The notes under the pieces were generated by a model. It ran no database searches and was not told the origin of the DNA. It worked only from the letters and a program-made list of their open reading frames with translations. 64,000 nt of DNA from Muricea muricata. Its lineage: Eukaryota > Cnidaria > Anthozoa > Malacalcyonacea > Plexauridae. Position numbers and translations under genes: made by a program. Of the stretch, positions 34,260 to 43,909 are shown piece by piece (position 1 is the first letter of the stretch; each line of letters starts with the position of its first letter). The stretch is taken from the NCBI GenBank assembly GCA_963855995.1, contig OY979724.1:5701058-5765057 (forward strand), written 5' to 3'.

Positions 34260-36195
34260 GATGCACCGTGTATTGCAGCTGGCTGGCTGGCTGCGACCTT
34301 CGGCCTCAACTGCAGTATGTCAAATGACGCCACTAACCTCAGTGATTATCTATTATCTTGGCTCTCTTAACGTAGTTTCCTTTGTTTGTCTTGTAAACAG
34401 TTTTCTAAACATCGTAGTTGCTTTTTATTCAAAGGATGCCAAATGGAAGGTGAATACATCTACCAATGACAGAACAAGTATAAAGGAAGAATTAATATAT
34501 AGACCTATGAGGTGAATCACTGGCCGTGTCAATGAGATGCCAAGATGCAAAAACTATAACAGTGTACGGTATGTCAAAGTCATTTACATTTAAAGTGCAT
34601 ATGAAACAATCTCCCTGAGATGGGCGTCATCTGTCATGTCGTGTCTCTTTACAAAGGAATTCCTTTCTTGGAAGCCGTAAAAACGCGAGAGTATACACGG
34701 AGTGTAAGGTTGTCAAATCCTTAGATGAGTTATACACTAAAAGGCATGCACATGAAAAATCAAATGTCGCAAATATCATAATAATGTTGACTACTCTTAT
34801 ATCAATGACCACGAATATTTGGAACTCTATGTTTTGCTAATTGTGTAAACGTTCTCTGGTTAAAAATATTTGTATGTTTGATGTATCTTATACTTTATGT
34901 TTAATTATATAGCTGCATTGGACATGTCATATATTATTGTATCTCTATACATATCTGGCCGATTTTTGAGAGTAGATGTCAGCATTAACATGAGCTTTTT
35001 TTCTTGTGCCACATGGCTCATGCATTATTGTGCAGCTGGTTTTTAATGAAATATATTGAAAAATGTAAAACACTTATTTTTCAAGTTTTTTTTTTACCTT
35101 GATGTTTAGGCTTATCACTATAATATTTGTATAAATAAGGTGATTTTATAGAAGCCTATAATGGCCCTATACTTTTAATCTCTTACCCATTGGCGTCACA
35201 ATGAGACTAATAAGATAAACTGTAACATACAAAACATAACAAGCATATAGCATCCACAAAGCTTGACGTCTAAATTTATTTGGGCAAGATTATGTGTGTA
35301 CCAATACTTCCAACACATAAGGGGTATGCATTTTGTGGTCTTTACAGCAACTACATAAACAACTGAAACATGGTGCTTGCGCCATTTGATTTTTTCACGC
35401 GCTTTTTAGTATTTTACTCAGCTAGAGATTTGGTAACCTTGTATTCTGTGTATTTATGCCTGTACATTACCTTGTCCGAGGTGTTTTTACGGCTTCGAAG
35501 CAAGGAATTCTTTTGTAAACAAATACTATATATGAGCCATGACGCCCATCTCAATGCCGACATTGCATTTGACTCATATCTCTAAGTTTGAGCTATTTCA
35601 TTCACTTTACGAGATACAATCATGAGTTTTCACTCGCCGAAATGGTACAAGTTTATCTACAAACAGATATCTCCCAAAAGTTTTTGGTTATTTTTCGCTT
35701 CACACATGACTCATCACAAAGCTAATTCGATATAGGCTCTTCTCCTAGCTATGATTTCAGAAAACCTCATTTTTTGGCATCTGTAAAACCAAATATCTCT
35801 GGAAGTATGCATCCCTTCGAAGAATGGTGTACATCATACGAATTGACTCGTCATGCCGAATTTTTGAAAAAAATGGTGATTATGTCATATGTCCACTTTA
35901 AGTTTTCGTTTAGTTTCAAATATTTTAAATCTTTTGTAACATTTTCATCTTATTTTATGATGGTTGACTGGATATGAGTGGGCTACCTACTGGACCGACG
36001 TGATGTATTCTACGAAAATAGAATGCCAACAGACGAAGCCATAAACACATGCATGATAAAAAGAAGACCAACTGAAGCAACGAGGATCCAAAAGTTGAGT
36101 AAAAGTAAGTATGCTGATTTTATTTTGTTTCTTTTTCTTTGTCAGCTCAGCTTTCGTTTCAATGCCAGTAGTGTTAAAAGTACACAAAAACTATG
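34260..36195. repeat. left arm of an outer inverted repeat (partner 41877-42530)
   Basis: The reverse complement of 41877-42530 aligns to 34260-34593 and then to 35898-36195, so the left arm is split by the insert at 34594-35897. Landmarks are GTCAAAGTCATTTACA, TTGACTGGATATGAGTG and AAAAGTACACAAAAAC. The arms have diverged (about 75% by eye) and carry indels. The left copy retains a GTAAGTATG donor-like site near 36107. This looks like an inverted duplication of part of a gene. Confidence 0.7.
34594..35897. mobile_element. 1304-bp non-autonomous element in a TTAA target
   Basis: TTAA flanks the unit at 34590-34593 and 35898-35901. The termini are inverted (AGTGCATATGA, and TCATATG followed by CCACT). 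A second set of inverted arms lies just inside (GATGGGCGTCAT at 34620 and ATGACGCCCATC at 35540, extending about 170 bp). The partner arm at about 42180 is continuous across the equivalent position, which gives a paralogous empty site. A TTAA target suggests a piggyBac- or Kolobok-like transposase supplied in trans. Confidence 0.75.
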
Positions 36196-36349
36196 TTTTC
36201 TATTATCTTTAATATCACACCTGTAACTTTATTATTATATTATTATACTCCATTTTGCCATATTAGGCCTGTCACCTTGTTAGTATAATAACTAAGTTTA
36301 AAAAGATGCCCCTGGCGGGGACCCAATTAGAGTGGACCTAATTGGGTTT

Positions 36350-36366
36350 CCAGGTTCAATTCCTGG
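36350..36366 (+). promoter_or_regulatory. tRNA T-arm-like / pol III B-box-like motif, left tip
   Basis: CCAGGTTCAATTCCTGG folds into a 5-bp stem with the 7-nt loop TTCAATT and contains GGTTCAATTCC, which fits the B-box consensus. The inverted copy is at 37617-37633. No convincing A box was found, so promoter function is inferred only weakly. Confidence 0.45.
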
Positions 36367-36876
36367 AGACATAATACAGATGTGCACTAACTGATATAAG
36401 AAGAAGTATACGGAAGAAGTAAGTATACTAAATATAAACTAATCTAGTAGTTACATGTAGTTATAACTGTAATCAGTTCACACTGGTCGTTAGTTAATAC
36501 CGTTAGCATTAGGTAACTCTATATGACATGCGTACATGGTACCTCAAGTCTACTAACAGTTAGTAATACTTAGAGTTAGTTATCCTTGGCTAACTCAAGT
36601 CTACAGTAACTCAATTCTACCTTCGTAGTAGACTGCATGGAGTAACGTTAGTTAATTAAGGTAGAGTTAACTCTACCTTAGTTAACTAACGTAAACTCTA
36701 TGCAGTCTACTACGAAGGTAGAATTGAGTTAGACTTGAGTTAGCTAAGGTTGATTAACTCTAAGTATACTAACCATAGTAGACTAGAGGTATCTTGTACG
36801 CATGTCGTATAGAGTTACCTAACCCTAACCGTAATAACTAGACCTCAGTAGAAGCTATAAAGTTGTGAAATCCTGT

Positions 36877-36993
36877 GGGGAGGTGAGGGTGGCGGGGAGG
36901 TGAGGGTGGCGGGGAGGTGAGGGTGGCGGGGAGGTGAGGGTGGCGGGGTGGTGAGGGTGGCGGGGTGGTGAGGGTGGCGGGGTGGTTAGTGGG
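36877..36993 (+). repeat. 17-bp G-rich minisatellite (6 full copies)
   Basis: The unit GGGGAGGTGAGGGTGGC is repeated four times, then GGGGTGGTGAGGGTGGC twice, with a partial copy after it. The repeated G runs make G-quadruplex formation plausible on this strand. The array lies near the axis of the foldback element. Confidence 0.9.
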
Positions 36994-37973
36994 ATTAGTT
37001 AGAACTGTGAGTATTCAGTACAAGTTTATATTTAGTGGGCGTAAGTACACCAGGTACTTACAGTTCTAACTAGTCCCGCTAACCACCTCGCCACCCTTAC
37101 CACCCCACAGAATTTCACAACTTTATAGCTCTCACTGTGGTCTAGTTATTACGGTTAGCATTAGGTAACTCTATATGACATGCGTACAAGGTACCTCTAC
37201 TCTACTATAGTTAGTATACTTAGAGAGAGTTATAACCTTGGCTGACTAAAGAGTAACTCAATTATACCTTCGTAGTAGACTGCATGGAGTAACGTTAGTT
37301 AACTAAGGTAGAGTTAGAGTTTACTCTACCTTAGTTAATTAACGTAACTCGAGTCTACTACTAAAATGAACTAGAGTTACTTCAGTTAACAAAGGAACTC
37401 TTGTACTAATACTAACTATGGTAGACTAAACTATGCTGGACTAATCGTACCTTGTACGCATGTCATATAGGGTTACCTAAAGCTAACCGTAATAGCTAAC
37501 GACCGGTGATAACTGATTACAGTTATAATTGTGACTAGTATTAGTTTGTATTTAGTATACTTACTTCTTCGGTAGACTTCTTCTTATATCAGTTAGTGCA
37601 CATCTGTATTATGTCTCCAGGAATTGAACCTGGAAACCTAATTAGGTCCACTCTAATTAGGTCCCCTCCAGGGGCATTTTTTGTTAAAACTAGTAATAAG
37701 GTTAAAGGCATTACCGCAAAACACAGTACAAAAAATATAGGGTTGTATTTCACCATAACAAAACAAAGTAAAAAAACATGATAATGACAGGTGCGCTGGT
37801 AAGTTATTGGACACCTAGTTTTTCATGACTTTGTCGTCTGGTGAAGGTTTTTAAGTGATAACAACAACTTACTTTAGTACAGAATTTGAAATGACATATT
37901 TCAGTATTTAATAGATCATGCGCTGCTACAACATTTTCCAACTATATTGCCTTATTCATTTATGGAAATGACA

Positions 37974-38270
37974 ATTTGCATGTTAGACTAACTTTCAGTC
38001 TAGCCAAGACAAACAAAATCTTTTACCACAGTTAAAAAGAGGATCCCAAAATTAGTAGAATTGCCAAGTTTGGTGGCGAAATGTTGTAAAGCATGGAAAA
38101 TATGGCGTCGCAAAGTTTGCAAATTTGTATACATTTGTATTACGCGAGGAAAAAGTTACCACTTTTCAGCTAAAATTGTATCAAATAATTTTAGGATGCT
38201 GTTTTTAACTATAGTAAAAGATTTTGTTCGTCTTGCCTAGATTGAAAGTTAGTCTAACATGCAAATCGTC
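37974..38270. repeat. ~300-bp palindromic insert inside the Tc1-like left half
   Basis: CATGTTAGACTAACTTTCAG with ACAAACAAAATCTTTTAC on the left is inverted on the right (GTAAAAGATTTTGTTCG, then CTGAAAGTTAGTCTAACATG apart from small differences). No ends or target duplication were defined. Confidence 0.55.
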
Positions 38271-38479
38271 TATTGCATACAGTTGCGCCGATAAGTTTTG
38301 GCCAACTGTGTTTTTATGAAAGAAATGTGTTATTAAGAGTTGTGGCTTAAAAATCGACTTATGCTTGTCCAGAATAAGAACGGAGATTGTGGGGTATCCG
38401 GAAAATGCGTGAATGTCGATGGCTGCCCAACAAGTATAACGTGTTGTCATTAATATAAATACACGAGTCTGGGTAACCT

Positions 38480-38740
38480 CTGTCATGCAAGGATTAAAGA
38501 TCTTATAGGAGGTCGTAAGAAATCTAAGAAGATTGGTGGAAGGCGTTTCAACGACGAAACCAAATGGCGTGCTATTTTTCTCAAGAAGGAAGAAAAATTG
38601 AGCAACCGGCAGATTGCTGCGTGCTGTACGGTCCTTTAACTGTAAGAAACGTTTGGGAGAAGTACGAGACTGCTGGCATGAACGAGCGTAATGACCGATG
38701 AACTGGAGCACCAAGAAAAACCACGCCAAGGCAAGACTAA
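38480..38740 (+). pseudogene. Tc1-like transposase, N-terminal HTH fragment
   Basis: The plus strand reads FNDETKWRAIFLKKEEKLSN followed by RQIAACCTV, then after a frameshift TVRNVWEKYETAGM and a TGAPRKTTPRQ-like GRPR block. This is a Tc1 paired-like HTH with its GRPR-type linker. Frameshifts and stops are present, and the foldback insert cuts it at 38743. Confidence 0.7.
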
Positions 38741-38743
38741 AAA

Positions 38744-41240
38744 TATGACGTACAATATCCGCCAAAATTGTATAGTAGATTTGTACAATTGTACTTCCAA
38801 TATACGTGTAAGTTTGCATTTCAACATTCAACATTCAATTCCTGTTCATAATCGAACATTGTAAAGTTTACGATTCTTGGATTTGTTTTCACTTTTCCAG
38901 AATTGAACATTGTGGATCGCTCTATTCAACTTCCTACTTTTCATCATTGAACATCGTAATTTACGATTTCCAACTTCCAACCGCAATCCAATTTCGAACC
39001 GTCTGCGCGGGCTCAACCATTCACCAATTTTCACCCAGTAGGGTAGAGAGCGATTAATCATTCCACCCGTTATACCCCCGATAGCTGAACTTTTTGCCCA
39101 AGCAACCGAGATTATGCAAATTATGACGCGGAATTATACAAATTAATTATGATAAGGATTATACAAGATGGCGGCCGAAAAATAAGCGAAGTTCGTTCGT
39201 CTCTTTTGAAGGCAGTGGAGCGTCTTTCGTCTTTGCAAGATGCATCAAACACACAAGGTATTTGTTTGAACGTTTTTCATGTGATTTCTTAGTTATTAAA
39301 GGAAATACATGCAGATATACTAATTACAATCACATTATTATTCCGAGCTTTCTATTTAAAATCTTTGTTCCCATGATGACATTAATCGAAGTGTTAACAT
39401 TTATAAGCAGTTAGTTTAAAAATACATTCTCTAGCATATTTTTACTACAATCAGATTAAATAAGCAATTATTTTTGGGTAATGGTCTCAACTAGCAACGG
39501 AACGATCGAAAACAAAATCATTTTGTCGTACTATAGACTATAGTCACATATAGCATAGATTGCTATCAAACACATCATCTTCTACTTAAAATTGAAAACA
39601 TTTTTATATGAGCAAGAAAAAGTATGCTTCTTCAATCACCAATTAGTACTAATTTTATGACATAGTTGTCCGTACCTTTACATTTCAATTAAAAGCCTAG
39701 AATGAAAGCCTGACTATATTTTAAAAATTCAAAATTTAGGCCCCTCACTTATACCACATGTGCCTTGAAAAGAATATGCCCTTTCACTACCTAATTTCAA
39801 TACCTGAAAGTCTGAAACAATGTATTAAGTGACGACCTGAAAAAGGGCCTTAAATTTTGTTTATTTGGTTTCATTGCATTTTTCAGTGAATTCAAAACAT
39901 TTCATGCAGTTTTCACTACATTACATGCACTGGCAATGTCAATTTGAGATTTTGAGTATCTGAATTAGATGTTTTTAGCCCAGTTCATACATTTTTACTA
40001 CCTCAAATCAACAATACTATCAGTAGTCTTTTGTTTCTGAAATAAGAGCATATATATTATAACTCACATATTTGGCATGTTTTGCAGTCTCAATTGTCAA
40101 TAACTAGTAGGCAATGATTTTCAATTACAGTGAATTTAAAATTACAGAATTGTGTGTAAAAAGTGTGTGACTGTGTAAGGGCCATGCCCTCCCCCCTTGT
40201 AACCCCCCCCCCCCCAGGAATGACTCTCTTGATTTTTTGGTTTCAAAAATTATTCCAATCCTACATTTTTAGCTGCAAAATTTACTACCAAGTATTTGCT
40301 TCATACATGTATTACAGTCAGCAGTGCTAGTTGCAGCAGACTGATGTTACACACTACTGCTACAGCTAGCTAACCGTTAGAGGTGAAAAATCATCAGGAT
40401 GGACCAATCTTTGGTGTTCTGCTATTTCATTCATAGAAAAAGGTTCTTCACAAATGAAACATTCAATAATAAAAAAAAATAGTTAAACACGTACATAATT
40501 AACATAATGTTATTGCTAGTTGAGACCATTACTCAAAAATAATTGCTTATCTAATCTGATTGTAGTCAAAATATGCTAGAGAATGTATTTTTAAATGTTA
40601 ACACTTCAAGTGAACAAAGATTTTAAATGGAAAGCTCGGAATATTGTGATACAGTGATAGTAATTAGTATATGTACATGTATTTCCTTTAATAACTAAGA
40701 AATCACATTAAAAACGTTTAAGCAAATACCTTGTGTGTTTGATGCATCTTGCAAAGACGTTCCACGGCCTTCGTAAGAGACGAACGAACTTCGCTTATTT
40801 TATCGGCCGCCATCTTGTATAATCCTTATCATAATTAATTTGTATAATTCCGAGTCATAATTTGCATAATCGCGGTTCCTAGGGCAAAAAGTTCAGCTAT
40901 CGGGGGTATAACGGGTGGAAATGATTAACCGCTCTCTACCCTACTGGGTGAAAATTGGTGAATGGTTGAGCCCGCGCAGACGGTTCGAGATTGGATTGCG
41001 GTTGGAAGTTGGAAATCGTAAATTACGATGTTCAATGATGAAAAGTGGGAAGTTGAATAGAGCGATCTACAATGTTCAATCCTGGAAAAATGAAAACAAA
41101 TCCAAGAATCGTAAACTTTACAATGTTCGATTATCAACAGGAATTGAATGTTGAATGTTGAAATGCAAACTTACACGTATATTGGAAGTACATTATTGTA
41201 CAAAGCTACTATACAATTTTGGCGGATATTGTACGTCATA
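38744..41240. mobile_element. 2.5-kb foldback element inserted in the Tc1 transposase
   Basis: The arms are about 750 bp each (38744 to about 39500, and about 40510 to 41240), starting TATGACGTACAATATCCGCC, with a loop of about 1 kb. A 6-bp direct repeat, TAAAAA, flanks it at 38738-38743 and 41241-41246. The arms contain a mirrored 70-codon frame (MINRSLPYWVKIGEWLSPRR), which is a by-product of the repeat and resembles no known protein. The long arms resemble foldback or Mutator-like non-autonomous elements. Confidence 0.8.
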
Positions 41241-41319
41241 TAAAAAGGCATTGGACAATTGACCAGTGGTTGAAAGTGATGTCCACTATGAAACTCCAAG
41301 ATTGCTGGCAGTATTTCAT

Positions 41320-41615
41320 TTTAAATGCAAGATAATGCATCTGTGCATACGGCTAAGAATCTGCAGTTCCTTAAGCGAAATAATTATGATTTGCTAGAGC
41401 AGCTTCCCCAATCACCCGACATAAATCCTTTGGAGAATATTTGATGGGCAATAGAACAAGCAGTTTTAGACATACCTTTGCCCTCTAATGCTAATATTAG
41501 ATTTGTTCGAGCAAATTGAACAAATTTTGAATAACTATCCCACCGATACGCTGCTTCAATACATAAAGTCAATGCCCAGTCGTATAGAGGCAGTTATTCA
41601 AGCAAAAGAATAGCA
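41320..41615 (+). pseudogene. Tc1-like transposase, C-terminal fragment
   Basis: The fragment opens with QDNASVHTAKNLQFLKRNNY, continues LLEQLPQSPDINPLENI and ends near MPSRIEAVIQAKG, the second Asp and final Glu region of a DDE Tc1 transposase. A TGA falls after NPLENI, and frame changes follow. The segment between the HTH and this block is missing, so the foldback insertion was accompanied by, or followed, a deletion. Confidence 0.8.
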
Positions 41616-41876
41616 TACCAAGTACTATTTGGTCTGAGATGGGTTGCTGTGTGACGTGCTATGGACAATTATGTAATTTGCATAAATGGACAAGGCAATA
41701 GTGTATAGCTAGAAAATATTGTAGCAGTGCATGATGTATTAAATACTGAAATATGTCATTTGAAATTCAGTACTAAAATAAGTTGTTGTTATCACTCAAA
41801 AACCCTCACTAGACGACAAATTCATGAAAAACTAGGTGTCCAATAACTTATGAGCGCACCTGTACCCGCTATGTTT

Positions 41877-42530
41877 TTGTGTACTTTTAACTGTAACTAC
41901 CAGCATCAAAATGAAAGCTGAACTGACAAAGAAAATGGAAACAACAAAATAAAATCAACAAACTTACTTTACTTAATCTTTAGATCGTTGTTACTTCGTT
42001 TGGTCTTGTTTATTAGGCTGTTTATGGTTTCATCTGGTTGGCACTCCTGCCTCATAGAACATCACGCAAGCCAGTAGATAGCAAGCTCACTCATATCCAG
42101 TCAACAATCATAAAATCAGGAGAAAATTAATGTCACAAAATATTTCAAAACATTGAAAACGAAACGAAAATTTGATTGTAAATGACTTTGACAACAGTAC
42201 ATTGTTATGGTATTTGCATCTTGCCTTGACATGTTCTGACAGACATATGCCTACTAATCCACTTCCTAGGTCGATATCAATTCTTTCCTATCTTGTTTTT
42301 TCATTGGTTGGTGTATTCACATTTCACTTAGCATCCTTCCATAAAAACTAACATTTGCGATGTTTCGAAAACGGTTTACAAGTTAAGCAAAGAAACCTAC
42401 GTTAATAGCATTAAAGAGGGATAAGTAACTATTTGACAGATAGTCACTGAGGCCAAGGGCATCACTCGATACACTGCAGCCAGTTGAGGCCAAAACTAGC
42501 GTCAATATACAGCATGTATAAATAAAAGGT
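41877..42530. repeat. right arm of the outer inverted repeat
   Basis: This is the uninterrupted partner of 34260-36195. It ends abruptly 12-15 bp after the right end of the Tc1-like element, so the Tc1-like and foldback elements now fill the space between the arms. Confidence 0.7.
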
Positions 42531-42544
42531 AAGCCTAGTGACAT
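42383..42544 (-). pseudogene. possible signal-peptide exon fragment
   Basis: The minus-strand ATG at 42544 starts MSLGLPFIYTCCILTLVLAS and then TGCSVSSDALGLSDYLS. This is a convincing secretory signal with a likely cleavage site after LAS, and then a Cys-containing start of a mature chain. The inverted arm at 34.3 kb keeps the equivalent NCSMSNDATNLSDYL without a clean start. A resemblance to the start of F5/8 type C domains is faint and unproven. Downstream exon-like sequence in both arms has indels, so I treat it as a broken gene fragment. Confidence 0.3.
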
Positions 42545-42599
42545 TTTAAATTTCTCTCAAGCTCATGGAGTACAGAAGTAGGCAGTTTTTTACGCAATA

Positions 42600-42740
42600 A
42601 ATTACATAGAATGTCTACGAGTGATTGAAAGTGGAATGTTCCATAATATGTTTAGATGGTGGCTGGACTTGTTATGCACGTAGAGTGGGATATTATTTGG
42701 ATTGGAATACGGCTGGTACTTACCAGTTGACAGATACGGG
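42600..42740 (-). pseudogene. inverted Penelope-like RT fragment
   Basis: On the minus strand this matches the plus-strand segment 44665-44770 (CTGTCAACTGGTAAGTACCA and the GTGCATAACAAGTCCAGCCA region) with few changes. It is a second, short, inverted piece of the same retroelement. Confidence 0.6.
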
Positions 42741-43437
42741 GTATCTGTAGCAAAGTTACGGGCGGTTTTTTACGCAATACATGACAAAGAATTATTACGA
42801 GTACATAAATCATTGACAAAATATTTATTAAGTGGATGCATAGAAACAGCCTGGTCCTCCCTAGCGTCATAAGCACAACTGCACAAGCATATATAGTGTG
42901 CATAAAAAACCCCTGAACAAATCTCAAATCGCTGTCTACTTCGCGAAAAGCCTCAATGTACGGATTGTTTAGATGCTTACAATGTAGAATAAACAAACAA
43001 ATTAAGAAATTTAAAACTTCAGAAACTGGAGTGTTGTGTCCTTTACAACAAGTTAAATACGGCTTGCGCACGAAACGTTAATGCTTAAAAGTAATTTGGA
43101 CTTGGTATAGGTGGAAAATATATCGGTGCTGTATTGCTGTTCAAGCTATTCAAAACGCCACGCAAGCATTATATTTTGAACAAAATCGGCTTTGTGCATG
43201 ATCAATTTACGCATTTACTCTAAATTGCATACCATTTTTAAGAGACATTTAATTAGAATTAGAACTCTTCTTGGAGAATATATTCGTATTTAGAAAAAAA
43301 AAACAAGTTTGCGTGGCGTTCTGAAGGACTTAAACTTGAGTAAACTTCTTGAAATTTTGAGCAGCAAAAAATACCTAACAAATTTTATACAAAGTTGATG
43401 AATACGTTCAGTAAAGTATAACAACACTTGGCATATA
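42741..43437. other. non-coding, no gene recognised
   Basis: The frame at 42652-43071 on the minus strand overlaps a retroelement fragment and has no domain. Nothing else is recognised. Confidence 0.4.
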
Positions 43438-43440
43438 TAC

Positions 43441-43475
43441 AGTACAGTACTGTGCAAAAGTTTTAGGTCACCCAA
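43441..43475 (+). repeat. Tc1-type terminal sequence
   Basis: CAGTACTGTGCAAAAGTTTT followed by AGGTCACCC resembles the terminal repeats of many Tc1-like transposons. The other end and a transposase were not found. Confidence 0.4.
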
Positions 43476-43909
43476 TTTTTTACTTTTATAACATAAGCCA
43501 TATATAACTCAAAATGGAACAATTACTCAATTGGAATTACAATGAAATTTGTATATGTGATTGAGCAAAACGTTATCCACAACCTACGACTTAAAAAAAA
43601 TGGACATTGCAAACTGGAAGTTCGGTTGTAACCGAAAGTGTGGTTTACTACTTTTTCCCCAAGTTTATATTTTACAATGTACAGCTCATAAAAAAATAAT
43701 CTTTTTCGCAATTACGCTACAGCAAACTCATTGAATCATTTCAGAAAAATTGAAAACTTTTGATTCAACACGCAGTTTTCAGTTTGGACAAAATCTAGCC
43801 GTCTTAAAAAAAGAGCCACTTTCAAACCTCTGTGCTACTCTATTTGAAACCATTTCGCTTGAACCCTTTTAACATACGTACATTATAAGGAGCAAGAAAG
43901 TTTAATTTT

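Larger units (their letters stand above)
36301..37681. mobile_element. 1.38-kb foldback element with palindromic arms
   Basis: The two ends are inverted over more than 130 bp (AATGCCCCTGG, then a hairpin, then CCAGGTTCAATTCCTGG and ATACAGATGTGCACTAACTG). Each arm also contains its own palindrome: about 36487-36848 with axis near 36668, and about 37148-37492 with axis near 37320. The two share TAACTCTATATGACATGCG and CCTTCGTAGTAGACTGCATG. The overall axis near 36991 lies beside a G-rich minisatellite. There is no coding capacity, and no clear target duplication was found. Confidence 0.85.
37788..41862 (+). mobile_element. Tc1/mariner-like transposon, split by a foldback insert
   Basis: The left end, CAGGTGCGCTGGTAAGTTATT, is inverted at the right end, AACTTATGAGCGCACCTG, finishing at 41862 and followed by TA. 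Long subterminal arms (about 200 bp) are also inverted. Broken Tc1-type transposase coding lies at 38480-38740 and 41320-41615. A 2.5-kb foldback element (38744-41240) separates the two halves, and a smaller palindrome (about 37974-38270) sits near the left end. The TA expected before the left end reads GA. Confidence 0.85.

Noticed and set aside
36301-37681. CRISPR array or bacterial repeat system
   Set aside because: The repeats are palindromic arms and a minisatellite without regularly spaced unique spacers or cas genes, in an animal genome.
38205-38834. 209-codon minus-strand reading frame
   Set aside because: It runs antisense through the Tc1-like transposase fragment and into the foldback arm. 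Its content is explained by the repeats and it has no domain.
42652-43071. 139-codon minus-strand frame
   Set aside because: It overlaps the inverted Penelope-like fragment in a non-coding frame and has no domain.
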